Positions 1-8,413 of a DNA stretch of 64,000 nucleotides are shown here, one piece after another (within the stretch, counting starts at the first letter, position 1; the number at the start of each line of letters is the position of its first letter). The stretch comes from an uncultured Acidimicrobiales bacterium (GTDB lineage Bacteria > Actinomycetota > Acidimicrobiia > Acidimicrobiales > Bin134): contig OX638350.1 in assembly GCA_951813325.1 (NCBI GenBank), positions 3,391,954-3,455,953 of the forward strand, read 5' to 3'. The notes below the pieces were generated by a model, which was given only the letters and a program-made list of their open reading frames with translations, made no database searches and was not told where the DNA came from. The position numbers were made by a program, and so were the translations under genes.

Positions 1-1334
1 TATTCGGCAGCGCCCAGTACTTCAGACTGTGGATTGCCCAGATCTTCTCCTCCGGCGGCGACTGGCTGGCCCTGTTCGCCATTCTCATTACGGCCGACCG
101 CGTGGGTGGGGGCACCCCAGAGGCTTCGGTGGCCTACGTGATGATCGCCCGCTTCCTGCCCGGACTCGTATTCGGCTCGGCTGCCGGGGTGTTGGTGGAC
201 CGCTGGGACCGCAAGCGAACGATGATCGTGTGCGATCTAGGGCGAGCCGCCACCCTGCTCTGGCTGCCATTTGTGGATTTCATCTGGCAGCTTGTGTTGG
301 CCTCGTTGATCCTCGAGGGGTTTGCCCTGTTGTGGGCTCCGGCCAAAGAAGCCTCAGTTCCCAATCTCGTGCCCCGAGAGAAGCTGACCGGGGTCAACTC
401 CTTGTCGCTTGTCGCCGCCTACGGCACGTTCCCGGTGGCCGCGGGTGTCTCCATCGGTTTGGCCAGTTTGGCCACTGTGGTCGAGCGGATCAGCGCGCTC
501 GATTTCTTGCGCATCGACGCGGAGTCGATGGCGTTCTATATCGATGCGGCCACCTTCGCGGCCTCAGCAGCAATCATCTCCCGGCTTGCCCTGCCCCGGG
601 GCCCTCAGGCTGCTCATTCGTCTGAGATTCGGTCCGATGGATCAACCCGGGTTTGGGCGCCAGAGCAGGTTTTCAAAGACTTGCGCGACGGGTGGAGCTA
701 CATCTTCTTGAATCCCACCGTGCGGACGGTGAACGTTGCCTTAGCCGTCGGGTTGATCGGCGGGGGCATGATCGTGCCCTTGGGACCGGTGTTTGCCGAG
801 GATGTGCTGAACGTGGATGGAGGAGACGGTTTTCGCGCCTTCATGGTCGCCTTGGGGATCGGGGTGGCGATTGGGGTGGCTGGGCTTACTGTCAGGCAGA
901 ACCGCTTGCACAAAGAGCGGGTTTTTGTCGCCGCGGTGTTCGGAGCCGGTGCGTGCCTGTTCGTGGCTACATCGATGTGGACCCTGATCGGGTCGGCTTT
1001 GCTCGTCGGCGGGCTGGGAGTGTGCGCAGGAACGGTGTACGTATTGGGAATCACCCTGCTCCAGGAAAGCGCTACCGAGGAGCTGCGAGTCCGAGTGTTC
1101 GCCGGGCTCTTCACCCTGGTGAGGTCGTCGGTGATGCTCGCGCTGCTGCTCGGACCGGCTTTGGCCCTGTTCCTCAACGGGCTGTCCGACAAATTCTTTG
1201 ACAAAGACGTGAACATTCTCGGCTTTGACGTGATCATTCCCGGTGTGCGCCTCACGTTGTGGCTGGCCGCTCTCATCATGGTGGCTGCCGGGTTCTTGAC
1301 TCTGGCTTCGAGAAGAGGGGCCACGAAGACATGA
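1..1334 (+). CDS. MFS transporter (drug/siderophore exporter type), 5' end outside window
   Basis: The reading frame is already open at base 3, so the start lies upstream of the window. About 443 residues are visible. They contain many hydrophobic segments and a clear MFS cytoplasmic loop, GVLVDRWDRKRTMI, between early helices (about residues 60-75 of the visible part). This resembles the DHA3/EntS-like exporter group (MFS_3), which exports small molecules by proton antiport. The substrate cannot be told from sequence. The stop codon overlaps the tmk start (ATGA at 1331-1334), so the two genes are probably co-transcribed. The family call is good; the substrate is unknown. Confidence 0.85.
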   Translation, partial: FGSAQYFRLWIAQIFSSGGDWLALFAILITADRVGGGTPEASVAYVMIARFLPGLVFGSAAGVLVDRWDRKRTMIVCDLGRAATLLWLPFVDFIWQLVLASLILEGFALLWAPAKEASVPNLVPREKLTGVNSLSLVAAYGTFPVAAGVSIGLASLATVVERISALDFLRIDAESMAFYIDAATFAASAAIISRLALPRGPQAAHSSEIRSDGSTRVWAPEQVFKDLRDGWSYIFLNPTVRTVNVALAVGLIGGGMIVPLGPVFAEDVLNVDGGDGFRAFMVALGIGVAIGVAGLTVRQNRLHKERVFVAAVFGAGACLFVATSMWTLIGSALLVGGLGVCAGTVYVLGITLLQESATEELRVRVFAGLFTLVRSSVMLALLLGPALALFLNGLSDKFFDKDVNILGFDVIIPGVRLTLWLAALIMVAAGFLTLASRRGATKT

Positions 1335-2005
1335 CCGGCAAATTGATTGCGTTCGAAGGTGGTGAGGCCGTTGGCAAGAGCACGCAGGCTCGGATGCTTG
1401 CTGAACGCATCGGAGCTCGGTTGACGCGGGAGCCCGGCGGTACCGAATTCGGGGAACTTATCCGTTCAATGGTGTTGGACGCATCCGGCCTACACCTGTC
1501 TCCGAGGACCGAAGCTCTCCTCATGGCTGCGGATCGGGCCCAACACGTGGCTGAGGTGATTCGCCCTGCCCTCGACGGCGGCACTCATGTGGTGACTGAT
1601 CGGTTCATCGGGTCCTCTCTGGCCTACCAGGGATTCGGTCGGGAATTGGGAGTGGAAGAAATGCTGGCTTTGTCACTCTTCGCCACCGACGGTCTCGACT
1701 GCGATCTAGTTGTCCTACTGGAGGCAGGCGACAAAGCGGCTCAGTCACGGCTCCAAGTTCGACAGCGCTTTGACTTTTGGAAGCCTTATGTAGAACCGGA
1801 CGCAAAAGGCTCCGAGTACCTATTGGCACTTCCTGATGATCGCATTGGCTCTGAGGATTTTGAGTTCCACCGTCGGGTGCTGGAGGGGTATCGAGAGTTG
1901 GCTGAGCAGAACCCCGACCAGTGGGTGGTGATCGACGGAGACCGCCCGGTTGATCAAGTGGCCGAGGTGGTGTACGCCGCCGTGCGGGAGCGGCTCGGTG
2001 TCTGA
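1331..2005 (+). CDS. tmk: Thymidylate kinase
   Basis: This 224-residue protein, a usual length for the family, phosphorylates dTMP to dTDP in the cytoplasm for DNA synthesis. The P-loop is FEGGEAVGKST near residues 7-17; the usual family form is EGxDGxGKST, so this is a mild variant. The dTMP-site motif DRFIGSSLAYQG follows near residue 95, and an Arg-rich LID segment (RLQVRQRF) near residue 140. I chose the ATG that overlaps the upstream stop because the P-loop then sits at its normal distance from the N-terminus. The tmk-holB order is common in bacteria and supports the assignment. The 3' end overlaps holB. Confidence 0.95.
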   Translation: MTGKLIAFEGGEAVGKSTQARMLAERIGARLTREPGGTEFGELIRSMVLDASGLHLSPRTEALLMAADRAQHVAEVIRPALDGGTHVVTDRFIGSSLAYQGFGRELGVEEMLALSLFATDGLDCDLVVLLEAGDKAAQSRLQVRQRFDFWKPYVEPDAKGSEYLLALPDDRIGSEDFEFHRRVLEGYRELAEQNPDQWVVIDGDRPVDQVAEVVYAAVRERLGV

Positions 2006-3056
2006 CTTGCTGCCGGGCATCGCTGACGCCGTCGACGATGTCTGGGCCGTGCTGGAAGGCCAGCCCCGGGCGGTCGAGGCCCTGGCTGCGGCCGCCGCCC
2101 AGCCGGTACACGCCTACCTGTTGTGCGGTCCTCGGGGTACGGGCAAGCGCACCGCCGCCCTGGCCTTTGCCGCGGCGCTGATCGGGGCCGACTCCCGAAG
2201 CCGACGCCTGGCCCTGGCCGGCCGCCACCCCGACATTTCCATCCACGAGCCCGAGGGTCGCACCCTGCGGGTGTCCGAGGCCGATGAGATCATCTTCGAG
2301 GCGTCCCGCAGCCCGGTGGAGGGCCGCCTCAAGGTGATCGTCTGCGACCGATTCCACACTGCGGAGCCAGAAGCGGTGGCCAGCTTGCTCAAGACGATCG
2401 AGGAGCCTCCTCCCACCGCGGTGATCGTGCTGTTGAGCCAGGAGATCCCTCCCGAACACACCACCGTGGCCTCTCGCTGCGTCATCGTCGAGTTCAACCC
2501 CGTGCCCGACCATGATGTTCGCCGCATTCTCGAGCAAGAGGGAGTGCCCCCCGACGGGCTGGATGACATAGTGGCTGCGGCGGCCGGGGACATCAGCCGA
2601 GCTCGGTTGCTGGTCACCGATGACGGCCTCGGCGCCCGCCGGCGGGCGTGGGCTGGCGCGCCGGCCCGTCTGGACGGCACTGGCGCCACGGTATCGGTGC
2701 TGGTCGACGAGCTGCGAGCGCTCATCGACGAGGCCCAGGCCCCGCTAACCGCTGTCCAGCAGGCGGAGTCCGATGATTTGGCCCATATCGAAGCCGATGT
2801 GGGCGCCCAGGCCCGCCTGCGCCGGGAAATGGACGCCCGCCACCGCCGGGAGCAGCGGCTGCTACGAGCCGACGAGCTGCGCTTCGGCCTGGCCACCCTG
2901 GCCGATTGCTATCGCCAGCACCTGGCCGACGCCCGCCACAGCTCCGATGCGGTCGATGCCATCGCCCGGATCCGCAACGCCCACGCCTGCCTGGTCAGAA
3001 ACCCCAACGAGCCCATCCTCCTCCAAGCCCTTTTCCTATCCCTCCCCCGACAATGA
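1998..3056 (+). CDS. holB: DNA polymerase III delta' subunit
   Basis: This 352-residue AAA+ protein is the clamp-loader subunit delta'. The Walker A motif GPRGTGKRT lies near residue 38. The region LLKTIEEPPPTAVIVLLS and the SRC motif (in ASRCVIVEF) follow near residues 130-165, as in clamp-loader subunits. The four-Cys zinc module found in many DnaX/delta' proteins is not obvious. I chose the GTG at 1998, which overlaps the tmk stop by 8 bp; starting further upstream would read tmk coding sequence in another frame. The C-terminal 150 residues are Arg/Ala-rich and helical, as in the collar domain. Confidence 0.9.
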   Translation: MSDLLPGIADAVDDVWAVLEGQPRAVEALAAAAAQPVHAYLLCGPRGTGKRTAALAFAAALIGADSRSRRLALAGRHPDISIHEPEGRTLRVSEADEIIFEASRSPVEGRLKVIVCDRFHTAEPEAVASLLKTIEEPPPTAVIVLLSQEIPPEHTTVASRCVIVEFNPVPDHDVRRILEQEGVPPDGLDDIVAAAAGDISRARLLVTDDGLGARRRAWAGAPARLDGTGATVSVLVDELRALIDEAQAPLTAVQQAESDDLAHIEADVGAQARLRREMDARHRREQRLLRADELRFGLATLADCYRQHLADARHSSDAVDAIARIRNAHACLVRNPNEPILLQALFLSLPRQ

Positions 3057-3077
3057 GGCTGGTATCCTGACTGCCGC

Positions 3078-3150
3078 GCCCGAGTAGCTCAGTCGGTAGA
3101 GCAATTCATTCGTAATGAATAGGTCAGGAGTTCGATTCTCCTCTCGGGCT
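3078..3150 (+). tRNA. tRNA-Thr (anticodon CGT)
   Basis: The cloverleaf folds by eye. The acceptor stem GCCCGAG/CTCGGGC pairs perfectly, the D stem is GCTC/GAGC, and the anticodon stem ATTCA/TGAAT encloses a seven-base loop, TTCGTAA, with anticodon CGT. The T stem is AGGAG/CTCCT around TTCGATT. The discriminator base is U and no CCA is encoded. It decodes ACG. It lies 21 bp after holB. No integrase or attachment-site duplication is visible nearby. Confidence 0.96.
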
Positions 3151-3162
3151 CTGAGGGATTGG

Positions 3163-3927
3163 CTATGACCCGTCGACCAGCCTCACGGGGAGCATGGTCA
3201 GCGAGGACAGGCTGCCGTCAACTGCCGAAGTGGTGAAGCCGGTCAAGATCGCCCAGTCGCCGGAGGCGGGACGCTCGTCGAAGGGCAACTGGGTCTCGAA
3301 CGGCAAGTTCTCGCCGAGTGCTCCCCCTTGGGCCAGGGCCAATCCCAGCAGGCCGTCTTGGTCTTCGATCTGAAGCACGATCGTGCCCTCGAAGCCCTGG
3401 CCCTCACCCTCAACCACCGTGCCGCCGGCCAATAGCTCGCCGATGACGGGAGAATTGACAACGATCTCCGGTGACTGAGCGCTGCTCACCACCCAGGCCG
3501 TGGAGCCGTCGCCCAGTTGCACTTCTTGCAAATAGATAGTGGCAGCCAGTCCAAACGGCGCGCCGTCCTCTGCCAGCCTGGGCAGCTCAGCAGTCGCGTT
3601 TGCGCCGTCCTGCACTGCTGGTCGTGGCGGAGCTGCTCTATCTCCGATGGCCACATGCTGGGCAAAGGCCGCGGCCGCCTCATCAGGAGTACGCGGCCAT
3701 TCCGCAGAATCAGAGGTGGGCCACACCCGCAACTCCGGCAAAGAAGAAGGCGTGGCTTCTGGGGACGCAGTAGGTGTGGGGGTCTCTGTCGGAAGAGTGA
3801 CGGTCGGAACCTCGTCCATATTGACGGACTCGACTACAGGAGCCTCCGGTTCATTGTCGTCGTCGTTGCCGCAGTTTGCGGTTATGAGAGCCACCGCCAC
3901 CAGCGCAGCCAAGATCCGGAGAATCAC
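3163..3927 (-). CDS. Putative secreted lipoprotein
   Basis: The 254-residue protein opens with a short charged-hydrophobic signal (MILRILAALVAVALITANC). Cys19 is followed by an Asp/Asn-rich stretch and then a Pro/Thr-rich linker (residues 25-65). This is the usual layout of an actinobacterial lipoprotein anchored outside the membrane. The residue before the Cys is Asn, where Ala, Gly or Ser is usual, so lipid modification is likely but not certain. The remaining 190 residues look like a folded beta-rich domain without a family I recognise. It is transcribed towards tRNA-Thr. Confidence 0.7.
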   Translation of the reverse strand: MILRILAALVAVALITANCGNDDDNEPEAPVVESVNMDEVPTVTLPTETPTPTASPEATPSSLPELRVWPTSDSAEWPRTPDEAAAAFAQHVAIGDRAAPPRPAVQDGANATAELPRLAEDGAPFGLAATIYLQEVQLGDGSTAWVVSSAQSPEIVVNSPVIGELLAGGTVVEGEGQGFEGTIVLQIEDQDGLLGLALAQGGALGENLPFETQLPFDERPASGDWAILTGFTTSAVDGSLSSLTMLPVRLVDGS

Positions 3928-3952
3928 CCTCGAACACTATCCTGCGGCGTTC

Positions 3953-4383
3953 ATGCTTCCTGTCGGCACAAGGCCCGTCTCGGTCGATGACCACATCATC
4001 GAACCGCCCCATTTATGGCAGAGCCGGTTGCCGGCGGCCTATCGCGATCGCGGTCCCCAGGTAGTGGAGATGGAGAACGGCACCGAGGCGTGGCTGTATG
4101 AGAATCAGGTGATCCACACAGTGCGGGGCAACCCCCTCACCCTGCCGGGATACGACGACAACCCGCTGGGCGTGGCCCGGTTCAGCGAGATGCGCCCCGG
4201 CTGCTACGACCCCGCGGCTCGATTGGGCGATATGGATCTCGACGGCTGATCGTGGTGCCGCTCTGGGATCCCGTTGCCGCGGCCGCCGAGGTGTTCGACA
4301 ACTTCCGGGTGCAGCTTGCAGCCGAGCGCCCGCCCCGGGAGGTCTTCGCCGAGACCAACGCCCGCCGCTTGTTCAGGTTCTAA
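3953..4383 (+). pseudogene. Relic of an amidohydrolase (Amidohydro_2 family)
   Basis: From ATG 3953 the frame reads an N-terminus typical of the amidohydrolase-2 family, with VSVDDHIIEPPHLW near residues 9-22, but stops at 4249 after 98 codons. A different frame (4246-4383) then encodes about 45 residues ending in FAETNARRLFRF, the standard C-terminus of the same family. Intact relatives in this window are 394-453 residues long, so roughly 250 central residues, including most metal ligands, are gone and the two ends are out of frame. I infer an internal deletion. The remnant cannot be an active enzyme. Confidence 0.75.
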
Positions 4384-4430
4384 AGCCGGGGCGGCATCCC
4401 GCGGTGGGCGATGCACTCGAGAGTATGCAG

Positions 4431-5243
4431 CTAGCCCTTCTTGGGCTCGCGTCCGAAGCGCTGCATTGACTTCTCGAAATCTGCCACCGTGGAGTACACC
4501 GCCACGCGGTCGAACTGCCGCTGGATGTTCCGGTCGGTCACGTCGGCGTGCACGTCCACCGCCATCTTGGCCAGTCCCAGCGCCTCGGTTGGCAGAGACA
4601 TGAGATGTCGGCAGAAGGCGTAAACCTCGTCCATCAACGACTCGGCTGGGTACACCTCATGGACCAGCCCGATGCCCTTGGCCCGATCAGCGTCGATCTC
4701 CATGGTGGCCATCGCCATCCACTTTGCCCAGCTCGGCCCGATGAGCCGGGTCAGCCTGCTGGTGCCCCCGCTGCCGGCGATACCCCCCAACTTCACTTCG
4801 GGCAACGCGAACGACGCCTCTGGGGTGCAGAACCGGAAGTCCACTGATCCGGCCATCTCCACTCCTGCTCCCAGGCATCGTCCCTGGATGGCCATGATCA
4901 CCGGCTTCTCCACCGCCTCCATCTCGTCGTAGAGCAGGTGGTGACTGCGGTAGTCCCGCCGGAAGTTCCACCCCGGGTGCCGGTCCATGGTGTCGGGGTC
5001 GCCGGGCCGGTTTCCCGCTGGGCTGGAGATATCCTGCCCGGCGGTGAAGTAGCGGCCTTTGGCGGTGATCACCAGGCAGCGCAGGTCATCGCGGTCGCCC
5101 AGAGCCAGCACCGCCTCCCACAACGCCGCAGTCATCTCGTGGCTGATGGCGTTCAGCTTGTCGGGGCGGTCGAGGGTGACTGTGATGACGCCGTCATCGA
5201 TGTCGATAGCCGCGTTGGAGTGGCCCACAGGAGCGTCACCCAT
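4431..5243 (-). CDS. Enoyl-CoA hydratase/isomerase (crotonase) family protein
   Basis: This 270-residue protein has the usual crotonase length. It carries the oxyanion-hole region YFTAGQDISS near residue 70 and the second motif GRCLGAGVEMAGSVD near residue 125. Both glutamates used by true hydratases appear conserved: Glu in GAGVEMAG and Glu in FALPEVKLG. Hydration of an enoyl-CoA is therefore plausible, unlike the two other crotonases in this window. The acyl substrate is unknown. It is on the same strand as, and 9 bp downstream of, the LLM oxidoreductase, which suggests one transcript. Confidence 0.88.
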   Translation of the reverse strand: MGDAPVGHSNAAIDIDDGVITVTLDRPDKLNAISHEMTAALWEAVLALGDRDDLRCLVITAKGRYFTAGQDISSPAGNRPGDPDTMDRHPGWNFRRDYRSHHLLYDEMEAVEKPVIMAIQGRCLGAGVEMAGSVDFRFCTPEASFALPEVKLGGIAGSGGTSRLTRLIGPSWAKWMAMATMEIDADRAKGIGLVHEVYPAESLMDEVYAFCRHLMSLPTEALGLAKMAVDVHADVTDRNIQRQFDRVAVYSTVADFEKSMQRFGREPKKG

Positions 5244-5252
5244 AGAGAAAAC

Positions 5253-6377
5253 CTAGGCGGCCTCGCGCAGGCGGGTGGTGCGGTGCACCGGATCGGTGTC
5301 GATCTTGGGAATCACGTGCTTGCCCAACAGCTCGATGGTCTTGAGGTCATCAGCCCGCTCGCTAGAGCCCATGCCGAACACCAGCTGATCGGCCCCGGCA
5401 TCGGCCCACTCCCCGCAGGCCTTCAGCGCTTGGTCGGGATCGCCCATCACGCTGCCCGGCTGTCCGACGCTCTGCCACAGCTCACCCTCGCTGGGCATGG
5501 GGATGGTCTGGGGCCACGGCGGCACCCACTCGGGGCGGGGGAAGGTGTCGTGGTAGCGGAACACATTGGACTGGAGGTAGGTCATCGACGACCGCAGCGC
5601 ATGGTCCACCGCACCCTGGGCAGATTCGGCTACGAACGCTCCAGTGGTCACCATGAGGTTGTCGTTCACAAACGCCCCCACCGGCTCGGCGTTGACGATG
5701 TCGCGCTTGTAGGCCTCCAGCACCGGGGCCAGCTCGTCGAGGGCCCCCACCGAGAACCCGAGCACGCCGAGCCCTTTGCGGGCGGCCATGGCGTAGCTGG
5801 TGACGTTGCCCGCGGCGTACCACATGGCGGGGTGGCCTTTGCCCCACGGCTTGGGGAGCACCTTGCGGGGCGGCAGCGCCCAGAACTTGCCCTCGTAGCC
5901 CTCGTAGGTGTCCTGGGTCCACATCTTGGCGAACTCGCCGATCACGTCCTCCCAGATCTCCTTGGTGTGGGAGGTGTCGGTGATGCCCTCCCGGTGTAGG
6001 AATCCCAAAATCTCATGACTGCCGGCGCCCCGTCCGGTGCCGAACTCGAACCGGCCCCCGGTCAGGTGGTCGAGCATGGCCACCCGCTCGGCCACCTTGG
6101 CCGGGTGGTTCACCTGGGGCAGCGGGTTGAAGATGCCCGAACCGATGTGGATGCGCTCAGTGGCGTGGGCCAGATATCCGGCGATGGCGTCGTTGGCCGA
6201 CATGTGGGAGTACTCGTCGAGGAAGTGGTGCTCGGGAAGCCACACGTACTTGAAGCCCGCCTTGTCCGCGGCGATCACCAGATCCAATTCCTCCATGAAT
6301 GCCTTGTGCTCGGCATCGGGATCGTTTTCCCGGCGATGCTGGGGCACGTACCCCTGGATAAAAAGTCCAAACTCCAT
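5253..6377 (-). CDS. LLM-class flavin-dependent oxidoreductase (luciferase-like)
   Basis: This 374-residue enzyme has the bacterial-luciferase fold signature. It starts MEFGLFIQGYVPQHR, has FKYVWLPEHHFL near residues 40-51, HIGSGIFNPLP near residue 80, and RFEFGTGRGAG near residue 115. Members use FMN or F420. The EHHFL and GRGAG pattern is closest to the FMN/alkanal monooxygenase-like group, but the cofactor is not decided by sequence. An upstream in-frame ATG at 6422 exists, but the chosen start at 6377 gives the normal family N-terminus. It probably forms an operon with the downstream crotonase. Confidence 0.88.
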   Translation of the reverse strand: MEFGLFIQGYVPQHRRENDPDAEHKAFMEELDLVIAADKAGFKYVWLPEHHFLDEYSHMSANDAIAGYLAHATERIHIGSGIFNPLPQVNHPAKVAERVAMLDHLTGGRFEFGTGRGAGSHEILGFLHREGITDTSHTKEIWEDVIGEFAKMWTQDTYEGYEGKFWALPPRKVLPKPWGKGHPAMWYAAGNVTSYAMAARKGLGVLGFSVGALDELAPVLEAYKRDIVNAEPVGAFVNDNLMVTTGAFVAESAQGAVDHALRSSMTYLQSNVFRYHDTFPRPEWVPPWPQTIPMPSEGELWQSVGQPGSVMGDPDQALKACGEWADAGADQLVFGMGSSERADDLKTIELLGKHVIPKIDTDPVHRTTRLREAA

Positions 6378-6494
6378 GTCGGCCTCTCTGCCTGGTTGCA
6401 ATTGGCTGATACTTCCTAGCATCCCGCCCGCCTCAGGGCCTAAGACTGGTGGCCCTTAGCGCGTTCCGCCCCGCTCCCCCTAGGCTTCCGGGCC

Positions 6495-7460
6495 GTGCCT
6501 CCCATGCGACCCGAGCAACCCCCCACCCCGCCCCGAGACGCGTTCACCATCCACCGGGCCCCGGTCGACGGAGACCTCTCGCTGGCCTACATCCGCGAGG
6601 GAGTGGGCGGCTACCCCCTGGTGCTGGTCCATGGCTACCCCGAGACCAAGCGCATCTGGTGGCGCAACATCATCCCGCTGGTCGATGCTGGCTATGAGGT
6701 GATCGTGCCCGACCTGCGGGGCTACGGCGACTCCGACCTGTCCGACAACGACCAGTACGACCTGGTGCTGTACTCCCGGGACATCCACACTCTGGTGCAC
6801 GGCGTGCTCGGCCACGAGAAGGTCGGACTGCTGGGCGGCGACGTCGGCGGAGCGGTGATCGTGGACATGGCCAACCGCTGGCCGGAGTTCGCAGAGCGGA
6901 TGGTGTTCTTCAACACTGTGGCCCCCTTCATCGTCGACCAAGTGGACTGGTACACCGAGCGGGGCCTGTCGCTGAACCCGCTGCCCCACGGCCCCACGGG
7001 CGACTACCGCATCCGCCAGGGCCGCGACCCCGACAAGCTCCGGGCCGACCTCGACACGCCTGAGCGGTGCCGCCGCTACGTGCGCGATTGCTATGAGCAC
7101 CGACTGTGGGCCTCCCAGTACTCCTTCGATGAGGACGGCATCGACTTCATGACCGAGCCGTTCGCCGATCTGGAGCGGTTGGCCGCGGGGTGGTCGGTGT
7201 ACCAACTGGAGTACGGCCGGCCGATGAGCGAACCGCCCATGATGGGCACCCAGGTGCAGGCCCCCACGCTCATCTTGTACGGACCCGACGACCAGGTGGT
7301 GCCCAAAGACTTTCCCAAGCGCTGCGAGATCGCCTTCGCCAACCGGGTGGGGCCGGTGGTGATCCCCGAGTGCGGCCACTTCCTCCAGTGGGAGCGGGCC
7401 GACGTATTCAACGAGCTGGTCAAGTACTTCTATGCCGATCTGCGAGAAGGGCGTAGCTGA
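6495..7460 (+). CDS. Alpha/beta hydrolase, Asp-nucleophile type (epoxide hydrolase or haloacetate dehalogenase-like)
   Basis: The 321-residue protein has HGYPE at residues 46-50 as the oxyanion region and a nucleophile elbow GGDVGG with Asp116 in place of Ser. An acid in YGPDDQV and a terminal His in CGHFLQWE (about residue 295) complete the triad. An Asp nucleophile with HGxP is typical of epoxide hydrolases and haloacid dehalogenases, which form an ester intermediate. Which of the two this is cannot be said. The stop shares one base with the next gene's start, so these two hydrolases are translationally coupled. An alternative start lies three codons in. Confidence 0.85.
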   Translation: MPPMRPEQPPTPPRDAFTIHRAPVDGDLSLAYIREGVGGYPLVLVHGYPETKRIWWRNIIPLVDAGYEVIVPDLRGYGDSDLSDNDQYDLVLYSRDIHTLVHGVLGHEKVGLLGGDVGGAVIVDMANRWPEFAERMVFFNTVAPFIVDQVDWYTERGLSLNPLPHGPTGDYRIRQGRDPDKLRADLDTPERCRRYVRDCYEHRLWASQYSFDEDGIDFMTEPFADLERLAAGWSVYQLEYGRPMSEPPMMGTQVQAPTLILYGPDDQVVPKDFPKRCEIAFANRVGPVVIPECGHFLQWERADVFNELVKYFYADLREGRS

Positions 7461-8413
7461 TGCACCTCAACGAGTTCGCCTCCACCGCCGAGCCACTGGA
7501 CATGACGATCACCGCCGAGTTCGAGAGCCTGTGTACCAGCGCGGCCGACCTGGGCATCGTCCACGGCACTGACATCTCCTATGTGTCTCGCAACATCGTG
7601 GCCCGCCACCACCGATTCCATTTTTCGGAGTGGGGCAGCCCCGATGCCCCCACTGTCCTGCTGTTGCACGGCGGCAACCAGTCCGCCCACTCCTGGGATC
7701 TGGTCAGCCTGGCATTGGCCGACCGCTACCACGTGCTGGCCCTCGACCAGCGGGGCCACGGAGACAGCGAGTGGGCCCGCGACGCCGACTACTCCTCGGG
7801 AGCCATGGCCGCCGACGCCGCCGCATTCTGCGCCGCGCTGGGGGTGGCCGACCCCATCATCATGGGCCACTCCATGGGAGGCATGAACACCATGCGGCTC
7901 ACCCTCGACCACCCTGAGCTGGCCAAGGCCATTGTGTTGGTGGACATCGGACCTGAGATCTCCGAGGTCGGCACCCAGGTCATCCGCACGTTCGTCACCG
8001 AGAACCGGGAGTTCCAAGACTTGGACGATTTCGTGGCCGCAGTGCAGAAGTACGACCCGTACCGCACCCGCGAGCACATCGAGCGGACGGTCAAGTACAA
8101 CCTGCTCCAGCGGGTGGACGGCACCTACATATCCAAGGTGGACCACGGCCCCCGGCTGGCCCACGGCGCCGAGCACCGCCGGGCTGGCGACCGCTTCACC
8201 ATGGAAGACGCCGAGCGCATCGCCCAGCCTGTGCTGCTGGTGCGGGGCGCCGACTCCTGGGTGCTCACCGCCGAGGCCGCCGAGCGATTCGCCGACGCCC
8301 TGCCCCAGGGCACGCTGGTTACCGTTCCCGATTGCAGCCACAACGTGCATGGCCAGAACACCCCCGGCTTTCTGGCCGCGGTCGAGCCGTTCTTGGCAAG
8401 CTTCACGTCATGA
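7460..8413 (+). CDS. Alpha/beta hydrolase, Ser-nucleophile type
   Basis: This 317-residue hydrolase has LLLHGGNQSAHSWD near residues 67-80, a classical elbow GHSMGG with Ser138, an acid in VRGADSWV, and the His in PDCSHNVHG. The family covers esterases, meta-cleavage-type C-C hydrolases and lactonases, and no motif picks one. It sits between an Asp-type hydrolase and a DUF1214-like gene, overlapping both (1 bp and 4 bp), so the three act from one message and probably on one substrate chain. Met15 is an alternative start because the first 14 residues are not typical of the fold. Confidence 0.87.
   Translation: MHLNEFASTAEPLDMTITAEFESLCTSAADLGIVHGTDISYVSRNIVARHHRFHFSEWGSPDAPTVLLLHGGNQSAHSWDLVSLALADRYHVLALDQRGHGDSEWARDADYSSGAMAADAAAFCAALGVADPIIMGHSMGGMNTMRLTLDHPELAKAIVLVDIGPEISEVGTQVIRTFVTENREFQDLDDFVAAVQKYDPYRTREHIERTVKYNLLQRVDGTYISKVDHGPRLAHGAEHRRAGDRFTMEDAERIAQPVLLVRGADSWVLTAEAAERFADALPQGTLVTVPDCSHNVHGQNTPGFLAAVEPFLASFTS

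Noticed and set aside
3078..3150. tRNA-Thr as an integration site
   Set aside because: No integrase, no 3'-end duplicate and no excisionase-like gene is visible within several kb, so there is no support for an island here.
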